Assembly: GCA_029051445.1 (NCBI GenBank)
Contig: JAIDKP010000376.1
Coordinates: 1-12,124, forward strand
Length of the DNA: 12,124 nucleotides
Reading direction: 5' to 3'
From: Muribaculaceae bacterium
GTDB taxonomy: Bacteria; Bacteroidota; Bacteroidia; Bacteroidales; Muribaculaceae
Shown here: positions 1-7,712 of the stretch, piece after piece
How the letters are laid out: every line of letters begins with the position of its first letter
How positions within the stretch are numbered: the stretch's first letter is position 1
Position numbers and translations under genes: made by a program
The notes under the pieces: model-generated
Seen by the model: the letters and a program-made list of their open reading frames with translations, nothing else
What the model was told of the DNA's origin: nothing
Databases searched by the model: none

Positions 1-314
1 ATGATGTTCATCAGCCAGCTTGAGTAGGCTGACCTGCTGTTCCATCCGCTCGGCACTCCTTCGGGCAGGGTGTCGTTGCGTCCGTCCCACTGCACGGCAG
101 TCATGCCTATTACGTCAAGTTCGCCATCTTCATCGGCTTTCAGTGCTGCCATTATCGCGATCAGGTCGTCGACCTCGTTGTCGGTGTCGGCATCGATGAT
201 CACATTTTTTACTTTGTGTCGCGAGGCCGCTCCGGTGTCTCCTGTACTACTGTCGCAGGCCCACATCAGTATGCCGGCTGCAATGGCGAGGCAGATAATA
301 TAGAGATTCTTCAT
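1..314 (-). CDS. Nucleoside-hydrolase-like lipoprotein, 5' part only, probable frameshift
   Basis: The gene starts at the ATG whose complement is at 312-314 and runs off the left edge after 104 codons. Residues 1-20 form a lipoprotein signal ending in LMWAC, with Cys20 as the likely lipidated residue. Residues 38-50 read VIIDADTDNEVDD, the aspartate-rich calcium- and ribose-binding motif at the N terminus of inosine-uridine-preferring nucleoside hydrolases. The AVQW at 73-76 fits a subgroup that has TANEVDD and AQW in these places. Substrate cannot be assigned from this fragment. It lies 17 bases behind the previous nucleoside-hydrolase-like gene, on the same strand, and so is probably the last visible gene of the susCD operon. 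After about residue 85 the reading frame stops resembling the family, while another frame gives SAERMEQQVSLLKLADEHH, an amphipathic stretch that fits the family much better. One missing base in the GG at 58-59 would explain this. The gene may therefore be broken, or the sequence may contain an error. Confidence 0.82.
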   Translation of the reverse strand, partial: MKNLYIICLAIAAGILMWACDSSTGDTGAASRHKVKNVIIDADTDNEVDDLIAIMAALKADEDGELDVIGMTAVQWDGRNDTLPEGVPSGWNSRSAYSSWLMNI

Positions 315-331
315 GCGTTTATAGGCGAGGA

Positions 332-1351
332 TTACAGTTTTGCTTTCTTTATGAGCCAGCTGTCCATCTCTTTGTTGTAGTATCCGCGGTCTCCTTCAAG
401 CGGATATATCGTGAAGTGGCGTCCGTTCTCCCCGTCGTCAAACCACCGGTTGTCGCCGGTAGCGGTGTCGATCTTCAGGTTGCCGCGGCGGAAGCCGAGC
501 TTTGTCACATCGCCGCAGGCAAACGCTCCGGCCCACACGCCGAACGGATCCCAGGCCGCGCGGCCATCATGGGTGCCGAATGCAAGCAGCGAGCGGGTCA
601 CGATATCCTTGTTCTCGGTGTCGACGGCCTGCAGACCGCCGCCGCACATGAGTCGTCCGCCTACCTCGTTGGTGAAGAAAAGTATCGGAAGCGGCCAGTG
701 CTTGTTGATATAGTCGGCGGCCTTGCGCGCGGCATAGGTCACATGCACGTTGTTGCAGTGTCCGCGCGGGTAGGTGGTGGCTACAACGTAGAGCTGTCCG
801 CATTTCTGCCTGATAAGGTCTACACCGTTCAGTGGCGAATACTCGTCGGGGCCGCTTTTCAGCAGATGTTCCAGATTGGTCACGTAGCCGGTCGTGACGA
901 TGTCGACAGGACTGTCGGCTTCGGCAAGCACCTTGCGGTAAAGCGTGACGGCATCATAGACTTCGCCGTTGCCGTCGTCATACTCGGCCATCAGATCCCA
1001 GTAGGGTGACTCGTGCGGCTCGTTGTCGACCACGCTGCGGCCGATAGGCACATCGGTTTTGCCGTCATACACGAGGAACCCCCTCGTTGCCTCTATGTTG
1101 TTGGGGCCTGTCACCGAGAGTGCCACACCTGCAAGATCGATGATGCTGTCTGCGTCAAGAGCCGTAGCCAGCCTGATCGCGCAGGCATCATCGACATCGG
1201 TGCACATGTCGAGGTCCACAATCATTTTTTTGCCGGGCGACGTGTTCAGGAAAAGCTCTTTTTCGTTGCGTCCCTCCATCAGGTTGTCGCGATCCGGGCT
1301 GCATCCTGCAAGCAGCAGGACGCAGGCAGTCAGCAATAGCGTTCTTGTCAT
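332..1351 (-). CDS. Nucleoside-hydrolase-like lipoprotein (339 aa)
   Basis: This is an exported protein of the inosine-uridine-preferring nucleoside hydrolase fold. Residues 1-17 are a lipoprotein signal with lipobox LLAGC (Cys17). Residues 44-56 read IVDLDMCTDVDDA, matching the family's DTDxGxDDA motif that binds calcium and the ribose hydroxyls. TTGYVTNL (153-160) corresponds to the central TxGxLTNL segment. WDPFGVW (267-273) stands where typical enzymes have HDPxAV, so the calcium-binding Asp is kept (D268) but the neighbouring His is Trp. Length is normal for the family. Known members hydrolyse the N-glycosidic bond of nucleosides. Many exported Bacteroidetes relatives lie in glycan-utilisation loci with unproven substrates, so the reaction here is inferred only. 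Its ATG overlaps the stop of the beta-propeller gene as ATGA at 1348-1351, which suggests translational coupling. The next nucleoside-hydrolase-like gene follows after 17 bases. Confidence 0.88.
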   Translation of the reverse strand: MTRTLLLTACVLLLAGCSPDRDNLMEGRNEKELFLNTSPGKKMIVDLDMCTDVDDACAIRLATALDADSIIDLAGVALSVTGPNNIEATRGFLVYDGKTDVPIGRSVVDNEPHESPYWDLMAEYDDGNGEVYDAVTLYRKVLAEADSPVDIVTTGYVTNLEHLLKSGPDEYSPLNGVDLIRQKCGQLYVVATTYPRGHCNNVHVTYAARKAADYINKHWPLPILFFTNEVGGRLMCGGGLQAVDTENKDIVTRSLLAFGTHDGRAAWDPFGVWAGAFACGDVTKLGFRRGNLKIDTATGDNRWFDDGENGRHFTIYPLEGDRGYYNKEMDSWLIKKAKL

Positions 1352-2529
1352 TTCTTCACGGGATCTATTTCGACGATCGTGCCGCCGATATAGCGGAGAC
1401 CGTTGTCATGGGTGATATAATATACGACAAGCACATGCGTGTCATCCATGACCACGGGCCATGAGTAGCCCACGTCGGTGCCCGGACCGTTGTCGTCGCG
1501 CAGTATGATCTCCTCGGCAGTGGCGAAGTCGGTGCACTCGGGGTTGAGGATGCGGGCGCGCACGCCACAGGGCTTCTCGCGGTAGCCGTAGGTGAGAAAC
1601 ACACGGTTGTCGGGCAGGCGCGTTGCTGCCAGCGGATGGCCGTACCATCCCATCGGCTGCCATTTGAATGTCTTGCCGCCGTCGGTCGAGCGTGAGATCA
1701 CTGCGCGCGTCTCAGGGTTCTCGGTGCGTATGAAGGCCACGATGTCGCCGTTGGGAGTCTCATATGCCGAAGCCTCGTTGAAAATGTATTTGTCATGTGT
1801 TGCCACGACACTTCCGTAGTTCCATGTCTCTCCCTTGTCGTCGGAGTAGATCAGATGGTTTGATGTCTTGGTCAGAGGATAGTCATCCATAGAAGCCACG
1901 ATCCAGTATATGCGTCCGTCCTTGCCTTCCCACAGCGCGCCGCGGTTGTAGGCGGGCATCGGTTTGCCGAACGGGTCTTTATAGACGGCATCCTTCACCG
2001 GGATAGGGGTGATAGGTCCCTGCCATGTCTTGCCTTTGTCGTGGGAGCGGAGCAGATAGCCGCCCGTAGCCACCCAGTTGCTCTCGTGGCATACCGGCTG
2101 GGCGAGCTTCTCGATTGCGTCCTCGCGCAGATTCATCCACCCGTAGCTTGTGCAGAGCAGAGTGCCGTCGCGCAGGGCGAGCAGGCACGGATCCTGCGAT
2201 CCGCCGAACGGGTTGGCATAGATCAGGTCGGGCTCCTCGGTCCAGTGCTCGCCGTCGGTCGAGCGCACGCTCACCAGATAGCTGTTCTCGTCGGTGTGGG
2301 TCGGGAAAGGTTCCTTGAAGTACACCCTGTTCTTGGCGCGGCGGAAGGCCACGATATATTCTCCGTTAACCTTTACTACCGAAGGGAATGCGACATAAAA
2401 CAGACTGTCCTCATATATCACGACATCCTTCACCTTGCGGGCTCCGGCACCGGTATTTTTGGCCGAAACGTCAAAGCTGCCGGCGACAGCCGACAGCACA
2501 GTCAGTGCGGCCAGTAGTATCTTTTTCAT
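1348..2529 (-). CDS. Secreted sialidase-fold (BNR/Asp-box) beta-propeller protein (393 aa)
   Basis: Residues 1-23 are a Sec signal peptide with likely cleavage after VSA. No lipobox cysteine is present, so the protein is probably periplasmic or secreted. The rest looks like a six-bladed sialidase-type propeller with Asp-boxes at 162-169 (SHDKGKTW), 229-236 (SDDKGETW) and 281-288 (STDGGKTF), plus a degenerate one at 90-96 (STDGEHW). Automatic pipelines would call this an exo-alpha-sialidase. However, where true sialidases carry the substrate-binding arginine in FRIP near the N terminus, this protein has FYVAFPSVV (44-52). It therefore resembles the broad 'sialidase family' propellers with AFPS...AFRRA rather than a proven GH33 neuraminidase. 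The glycoside it acts on, if any, is unknown. It lies 101 bases behind susD, past a hairpin, and overlaps the next gene by four bases, so it belongs to the susCD operon. Confidence 0.88.
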   Translation of the reverse strand: MKKILLAALTVLSAVAGSFDVSAKNTGAGARKVKDVVIYEDSLFYVAFPSVVKVNGEYIVAFRRAKNRVYFKEPFPTHTDENSYLVSVRSTDGEHWTEEPDLIYANPFGGSQDPCLLALRDGTLLCTSYGWMNLREDAIEKLAQPVCHESNWVATGGYLLRSHDKGKTWQGPITPIPVKDAVYKDPFGKPMPAYNRGALWEGKDGRIYWIVASMDDYPLTKTSNHLIYSDDKGETWNYGSVVATHDKYIFNEASAYETPNGDIVAFIRTENPETRAVISRSTDGGKTFKWQPMGWYGHPLAATRLPDNRVFLTYGYREKPCGVRARILNPECTDFATAEEIILRDDNGPGTDVGYSWPVVMDDTHVLVVYYITHDNGLRYIGGTIVEIDPVKK

Positions 2530-2564
2530 AGAAAACTTCTTGGGTCTTATATAATAATACGATA

Positions 2565-2606
2565 AAGGGGATCCCCGGAAAGCCAGTTTCTGAAAGGATC
2601 CCCCTT
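2565..2606 (-). terminator. Intercistronic hairpin between susD and the propeller gene
   Basis: In the 101-base gap behind susD, 2565-2574 (AAGGGGATCC) can pair with 2596-2606 (GGATCCCCCTT), giving a ten-base-pair stem with one bulged C and a 21-base loop. The left arm overlaps a perfect GGGGATCCCC palindrome (2567-2576) that could compete with it. In the minus-strand transcript the stem is followed by UUUAUCGUAUUAUUAUAU, which is U/A-rich but not a clean U-run. I read it as a partial terminator, or an RNA-processing or stability site, that lowers expression of the downstream enzymes relative to susC and susD. A full terminator is less likely because I see no TAnnTTTG box for a new promoter in the gap. 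Confidence 0.55.
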
Positions 2607-2630
2607 ACCTATTTACCAATCATTACTCGG

Positions 2631-4151
2631 TCAATTGTTGCTCCAGCCCGGGTTCTGTTCTACCAGGTGCTCGACACTGATGGTCTCGAGGCTGATGGGG
2701 AACCACTTGAGGTAATCCTGGCCCTTCTTGTCTTTGAGCGAGGGAACCTTGTCAAATACCTTGTCGAAACGCACGAGGTCAAACCAGCGCTTGCACTCAA
2801 ACGAGAACTCCTTGAGACGCTCCTCGAGAATAACCTCGTCGTTATACTCCTTGGAGCCGGCAGTGAACTTGTGGTCCTCAAACTTGTCGCCGTATGCGCG
2901 CTCGCGTATCATGTTGATCTCGTCGGCCGGGCTCATGCCGAGGGCGTTCTTTGCCTCAGCCTGCATCAGTATCACGTCGGCGTAGCGGTAGAGGATCACG
3001 TGGTTCATGTAGTAGCGGCGGCCGTTCTCCACCATGCCTTTGCCCTTGAGCACGATGCTGGTGTTGTAGGTCTTGCTGCCATCTTCTTCGATTGCATAAA
3101 CCTCAAAGAGTGTGCCTGCCTTGCGGGTGTCGTCGGCATCAAAGGCGTTGCGGAGCTCAGGTGTCGGGGTAGCAATGCCCTGACCATTGCATGGATTCAG
3201 GATGGCATCGGTTTCCTCGTCGATGTGCAGAGGCACATCGCCCTGGTGGCACCAGCAGTCGCTGTAGAAGTTATTTTCAGCCTCATTCTTCTGGTAGTTG
3301 AGACAGAAGAGCAGTTCCCAGTTGAACTTGTTGTTGTAGTCAAAAATCTTGGCGAACTTGCTTTCCAGCTCGAGACCATGGTCGGCTGAGTTGTCTATGA
3401 TTTCCTGAGTAGACGCAAGAGCAGTGCGCAGGTCGGCTTCGCCGCCGCCGAGCACCTTGGCGCTCCAGAGGTAAGCATCGGCCTTGAGGGCATAGGCTGC
3501 GTCCTTATTCCAGTAGATGCGGCCGCTGGCAACTGCAGTCGAGCTCTCGTGTGTGCCGAAAAGCTCGATGGCCTTGTCGATGTCGCTCTTGATGAGAGCC
3601 ATCACCTCCTCTTTGGACGAACGCTTCTTGTAGATAAGATCGGGAGCGTTGCCCTCTACCGGCTCGGTGCGTATGATCAGGTCGCCCCATGCGCGGGTCA
3701 TCACGAAGTAAGCCCATGCACGCGAGATGTAGGCCTGTGCAAGATAGTAATCCTTGTTGGCTTGAACCTCAAACTTTACATTTTCGCCATAGTTGATTAT
3801 GTAGTTGGCGAAGTTGACAAGCTGATAGAATACATGCCAGTTCGCATCCACGGTTGCCGGAGTCAATGTGTTACGGTAATACATCTCCAGGCCGCCTCCT
3901 GCTCCGCGCGAGTTGGGGCCGGCTGTCTCCGCGCGCAGTTCACCGAGTCTGAACAATTGTCCGTCGCATGAACGCAGGTAAGTGTAGAGACCCATGGTTG
4001 CCGACTTTACATCCTCTTCGGTTTTCCAGAAAGAGGATCCGCCGATGATACTCTCGTCGGTGATTTCGAGCACGCTGTCGCAACCGGCCATCGAAGAGGC
4101 AATCAGGAGGCCGAGCACAGCTTTCTTTATGTTATTGAAATTATATTTCAT
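2631..4151 (-). CDS. SusD/RagB-family outer-membrane nutrient-binding lipoprotein (506 aa)
   Basis: This is the surface-exposed substrate-binding lipoprotein that caps the SusC-type transporter. Residues 1-24 are a lipoprotein signal (SSMAGC, Cys24), followed by the acidic, serine-rich export segment typical after the lipid cysteine. The N-terminal SusD region includes SFWKTEEDVKSATMGLYTYL (40-59). The helical TPR-like core includes YYLAQAYISRAWAYFVMTRAWGD (135-157). The C-terminal SusD/RagB domain contains VILYRYADVILMQAEAKN (385-402), LEERLKEFSFECKRWFDLVR (442-461), and an ending with PISLETI...QNPGW. Length is ordinary for the family. It starts 12 bases behind the stop of susC, the usual tight susC-susD arrangement, and no alternative start improves the signal peptide. 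The ligand cannot be read from the sequence. The gene symbol is left empty because only the family can be recognised. Confidence 0.96.
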   Translation of the reverse strand: MKYNFNNIKKAVLGLLIASSMAGCDSVLEITDESIIGGSSFWKTEEDVKSATMGLYTYLRSCDGQLFRLGELRAETAGPNSRGAGGGLEMYYRNTLTPATVDANWHVFYQLVNFANYIINYGENVKFEVQANKDYYLAQAYISRAWAYFVMTRAWGDLIIRTEPVEGNAPDLIYKKRSSKEEVMALIKSDIDKAIELFGTHESSTAVASGRIYWNKDAAYALKADAYLWSAKVLGGGEADLRTALASTQEIIDNSADHGLELESKFAKIFDYNNKFNWELLFCLNYQKNEAENNFYSDCWCHQGDVPLHIDEETDAILNPCNGQGIATPTPELRNAFDADDTRKAGTLFEVYAIEEDGSKTYNTSIVLKGKGMVENGRRYYMNHVILYRYADVILMQAEAKNALGMSPADEINMIRERAYGDKFEDHKFTAGSKEYNDEVILEERLKEFSFECKRWFDLVRFDKVFDKVPSLKDKKGQDYLKWFPISLETISVEHLVEQNPGWSNN

Positions 4152-4163
4152 TTCTTCTTTGGT

Positions 4164-7100
4164 TTAGAATGTGAGCCCAAGTGAGCATGTTATGTTGCGC
4201 GGCATCGGGTAGCGGCCGTCGTCCACACCGCCCTCCTCGGGGCTGAGTCCCTTGTAGCCGGTGATATAGCAGAGGTTGCTGCCGGTTACTGCAAAGCGTA
4301 CGTTGCTCAGACGTGCTTTCTTGAAGAGTTCGGGGCAGAAGTTGTAAGACAGAGTTACCTCACGCAGGCAGAGGAAATCACCCTTCTCAAGGTAGAGTGT
4401 GCTCTGGTAAATACCGTCGGCGCTGCAGGAGCACTCGTTGCCTACATTATAGCGGGGCATCTTGGCATCGTCGCCCTGCTTTTGCCATGAATATTTCACG
4501 ATATCCTTTGTGAAGTTGCTGTCGTGCGACATGCTGTAATCCATGAAGTTCTTGGCCCAGTTGAAGATAGAGTGGCCAAGCATATAGTCGGCGCGCACAT
4601 AAAGCTCAAGACCTTTCCACGAGAGGGTGGTGTTGATACCGCCGGTCCAGTCGGGAAGCGAGTTGCCGGCGTAGATGCGGTCATACTCGTCAAGGACGCC
4701 GTCGCCGTTGGTATCGTTGAAGATTGCGTCGCCGCCATATTGTGTTTTATTGGGGTCAGAGGAAAGACACAGCTTGTGGTACGGTGCATTGGCAGCCTCT
4801 TCGTCGGTCTTGTAAACGCCCCGGAAATCATATAAAACCAGGTGGTTGCCGAGTCCGCCGCCTTCCTGTATGCCGCCTACCCACACGTTTTTACCCTGCT
4901 TCGGGTCGTAGATGAGATGGCCGCCCTGACGGTTGTTTTCCACACCGTTCTCGGGGAGTGCGAGGATCTTGTTGGTCACCTTCGATGCGTTGAAACCGAT
5001 GCGCCATACGCCGTCTTTGTCGAAATTGAGCACGCGGGCGTTCACCTCGATCTCAAGGCCCTTGTTCTCAAGGCTGCCGTTGTTGGTGTAAACATCGGTC
5101 AGGCCTGTCGAGAATGGCATCTTGAACAGGGTGATGAGGTCGTCGGTTCTTCTGCGGAACCAGTCGATGGTCACATCGATGCGGTTGTCCCAGAACTTGA
5201 AGTCGGCACCGATGTCAAATGTCTTTGAGCGTTCCCACCTCACGTCGTTGTTGGCAGGCCACCCCATACGCACTGCGGCGTTGCCGAAGTGGGTCGAGCC
5301 GGCACTGTAGTAACCGTAGGATGTCCAGTCGGCAAGACCGTTGATATTACCGTTGACACCGTAGCTGGCACGGATCTTTGCCTGAAGATTGCGTTTCAGA
5401 TCCTCGGGGTAGAAGTCCTCCTGGTCGATACGCCAGCCGGCCGATGCGCCCGGGAAGAAACCGTAGCGGTTGTTCTTGCCGAGGTTCGATGCGCCGTCGT
5501 AGCGCGCGGTGAAGGTGAGCAGATACTTGTTCTTGTAGTTGTAGTTGATACGGCCGAAGTAGCCCATCATTTTGTGTGTTGAAGTCGAGCTGGATGCGCT
5601 TGTCTTTTCTGCAATACCATTCACGGTGGTGATGTTGTTGGTCGAGCCTTTCTTGCCTCCGGCCGAAACATAGTCAAGGTCGCGCTGTGTGTAGTTGAGA
5701 CCGAGCATCACGTTGAGGTTGTGATCCTCCTTGAAGGTCTTGATATAGTTCAGCACGGCGTCCACCTGGTAGTGGGTCTCTGTGTTTCGTGATGCGTATG
5801 CCTCACGTGTGTCATCGATCCAACGGCTGTTGTAGTGACTCGGAATGAATTTGTCATACATTTCCTGAGTGCGGTACATTGATATCGTCGGCTTGAACGA
5901 AAGCTCAGGGAGGATGTTCCAGTTACCGCCGAATGTGTAGGTCTGGTTCTGGGTTCTTGTCTTCAATTTGGGATTGACAACGTCGAGCGCATAAAGCGGG
6001 TTGGCTTCTCCCCAGCTTGTGCCGTAGGTAAGCGAGCCGTCCTCGTTGTAAATCTTGGTTGTCGGTGCTGTACCGGGGATACGGTAGAAGGCTGCAGCCA
6101 TGCCGAACGGAGAGTCGTTTTTGGTCGTCTGGGTGAAGTACATTCGGGCATTGACGCTCAGGTTCTTCAGTATATTTACCTCACCGTTGAGGTTGAATGA
6201 CAGACGGTCATAATCAGTCCCTTTCAGAATGCCCTCGGTGGTCATGTAGCCGATACCGGCGAGGAATTTGGCGCGGTCAGAGCTGCCGCCCACTTCCACA
6301 TGGTGGTTGTGCGAGGTACCGGTGCGGGTAGCAAGTTTCGACCAGTCGTTTTCCTGATAGATGAGGGTCTTTGAGGGATCCTCGGGATCTGGCATCGATT
6401 TCCAACCCTCCTGAAGCTTGTGCTTGTTGGCATCGGTGAGATACTGGGTGGTATACCAGGAATTGTTGGACATGTCATTGCCGGTGCCGTAGGGCGACGA
6501 CTGCGACGACCACCAGTGTTGAGCCTCTGTTATAGCAGGGCTGGTTGCCGGATTGCGGTTGACACGCTGAAATGTGATATACTCCTCGGCGCTGGCAAAA
6601 TCATATGTCTTGCCCATCGTTGAGAAGGTGAGGTCGTAGCTGTAGTTTACTGTAGCCTTGCCATCCTTTGCCGTCTTGGTGGTGATGATCACAACGCCGT
6701 TGGAGCCTTTGGCACCGTAGATCGAAGTCGAAGCGGCATCTTTAAGCACCTGAATCGACTCGATATCGTTGGCCGAGATGTGGTTGATGTTGTCGCGGGT
6801 TATACCGTCAACCACATAGAGAGGCTCCGCAGTGTCATAATTCTGGATCGAAGTACCGCCACGCACGATGATGCGTGCTGCTTCGCCCGGCTGACCAGAT
6901 TTACTCTGAACGCGCACACCCGAAACAGAACCCTGAAGGGCCTGAGTGAGGTTGGTGTAGGGCACGTTCTCGAGAACTTTGCTGTCGACCTTGGAGATCG
7001 AGGTGGTCAGCATCTCACGCGACTGGCTGCCGTAGCCCACTACCACCACGTCGTCAAGTTCCATGGCCATGCTCGTCATTGTCACGTCGATGACTTTGCG

Positions 7101-7367
7101 GCCCGATACTTTTTCCTCTACAGGCTTCATGCCGATGTAGCTGAAGCTGAGTGTGCCGTTGCCGGCAACTGAAATTTTGTATTTACCGTCGATGTTAGTG
7201 GCAACTGCAACAGGCTGCCCTTTTACCGATACGGTCACACCCGCCAGCGGCTCTCCGTCAGAGTCACTTACGGTACCGGTCACCTGAATTCTGCTTCCCG
7301 ATTGAGCGTAAAGGCTCAGCGAGAATACAAAGCACAGTAGCACGGTCAAATGCTTCTTGATACTCAT
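4164..7367 (-). CDS. SusC/RagA-family TonB-linked outer-membrane transporter (1067 aa)
   Basis: This is the TonB-dependent outer-membrane channel that pairs with the SusD lipoprotein to import oligomers into the periplasm. Residues 1-21 are a signal peptide ending LYAQ. Residues about 27-100 are a carboxypeptidase-D-regulatory-like domain starting VTGTVSDSDGEPLAGVTVSVKG. The SusC-type TonB box is DDVVVVGYG (105-113). The plug runs about 115-232 and contains LTQALQGSVSGVRV, IIVRGGTSI, PLYVVDGI and ASTSIYGAKGSNGVVIITTK. The remainder is the beta-barrel, ending in ITCSLGLTF with a terminal aromatic residue as expected for an outer-membrane beta-signal. There is no STN domain between signal peptide and regulatory domain. 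That argues against direct anti-sigma/ECF signalling and, by inference, for control by an HTCS or SusR-type regulator outside the window. It is the first gene of the operon, behind a 479-base gap. Confidence 0.97.
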   Translation of the reverse strand: MSIKKHLTVLLCFVFSLSLYAQSGSRIQVTGTVSDSDGEPLAGVTVSVKGQPVAVATNIDGKYKISVAGNGTLSFSYIGMKPVEEKVSGRKVIDVTMTSMAMELDDVVVVGYGSQSREMLTTSISKVDSKVLENVPYTNLTQALQGSVSGVRVQSKSGQPGEAARIIVRGGTSIQNYDTAEPLYVVDGITRDNINHISANDIESIQVLKDAASTSIYGAKGSNGVVIITTKTAKDGKATVNYSYDLTFSTMGKTYDFASAEEYITFQRVNRNPATSPAITEAQHWWSSQSSPYGTGNDMSNNSWYTTQYLTDANKHKLQEGWKSMPDPEDPSKTLIYQENDWSKLATRTGTSHNHHVEVGGSSDRAKFLAGIGYMTTEGILKGTDYDRLSFNLNGEVNILKNLSVNARMYFTQTTKNDSPFGMAAAFYRIPGTAPTTKIYNEDGSLTYGTSWGEANPLYALDVVNPKLKTRTQNQTYTFGGNWNILPELSFKPTISMYRTQEMYDKFIPSHYNSRWIDDTREAYASRNTETHYQVDAVLNYIKTFKEDHNLNVMLGLNYTQRDLDYVSAGGKKGSTNNITTVNGIAEKTSASSSTSTHKMMGYFGRINYNYKNKYLLTFTARYDGASNLGKNNRYGFFPGASAGWRIDQEDFYPEDLKRNLQAKIRASYGVNGNINGLADWTSYGYYSAGSTHFGNAAVRMGWPANNDVRWERSKTFDIGADFKFWDNRIDVTIDWFRRRTDDLITLFKMPFSTGLTDVYTNNGSLENKGLEIEVNARVLNFDKDGVWRIGFNASKVTNKILALPENGVENNRQGGHLIYDPKQGKNVWVGGIQEGGGLGNHLVLYDFRGVYKTDEEAANAPYHKLCLSSDPNKTQYGGDAIFNDTNGDGVLDEYDRIYAGNSLPDWTGGINTTLSWKGLELYVRADYMLGHSIFNWAKNFMDYSMSHDSNFTKDIVKYSWQKQGDDAKMPRYNVGNECSCSADGIYQSTLYLEKGDFLCLREVTLSYNFCPELFKKARLSNVRFAVTGSNLCYITGYKGLSPEEGGVDDGRYPMPRNITCSLGLTF

Positions 7368-7547
7368 GTGTTAGATTTTGGGTTATTTATTGATTGGTTT
7401 ACTGTATATCCTGTGGATATGGCTTCATTTTAAGGTCTTGAAATCGTTTGTCTCACGGGATACACTGCCGGTCTGTGATGTTGCCATTCTGCCACGCGGC
7501 TGTGTCTCTCAGTCCACAATTAATTTAGCTCCGTAAAAATGATTACA

Positions 7548-7555
7548 CAAATATA
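7548..7555 (-). promoter_or_regulatory. Candidate -7 box of the susC promoter
   Basis: The minus strand reads TATATTTG, an exact match to the Bacteroidetes -7 consensus TAnnTTTG. It would place the transcription start near 7541 and give susC a leader of about 170 bases, which is plausible for susC genes. No TTG/TTTG element is found at the expected 19-21 bases upstream. That position is instead occupied by a run of nine C (G on the minus strand). The promoter may therefore need an activator, or this box may be a chance match in AT-rich DNA. Confidence 0.5.
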
Positions 7556-7573
7556 TACATATTTTAGCAATTA

Positions 7574-7582
7574 CCCCCCCCC
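7574..7582. repeat. C9 homopolymer in the susC promoter region
   Basis: Nine consecutive C residues (nine G on the transcribed orientation) lie 18 bases upstream of the TATATTTG -7 box, where the -33 element would be. They are flanked by very AT-rich DNA. It is the only such tract noticed in the window. Tracts of this length can gain or lose bases by strand slippage, and inside a promoter this would change spacing. Actual length variation cannot be judged from one sequence. Confidence 0.85.
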
Positions 7583-7586
7583 TAAT

Positions 7587-7598
7587 TGTTAATTAACA
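7587..7598. promoter_or_regulatory. 12-bp palindrome upstream of the susC promoter
   Basis: TGTTAATTAACA is a perfect inverted repeat located about 32-43 bases upstream of the candidate -7 box. A symmetrical site in this position could bind a dimeric activator of the operon. Because the surrounding DNA is AT-rich, a chance palindrome is quite possible, and no regulator gene is nearby to link to it. Confidence 0.25.
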
Positions 7599-7712
7599 TT
7601 AATGAAATGTCGTTTGGGTAGAAAAGTAAAGATTTGGTCGCTTATAACTAACAATAAAAATAAAAAATGGTATGTGTCAAAATAAAACCCGACATGTGAA
7701 ATGTTAATTCCT

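Noticed and set aside
2667..3389. Plus-strand open frame (240 codons) opposite susD
   Set aside because: It is the mirror of the conserved SusD C-terminal coding sequence, with no start signal or motif.
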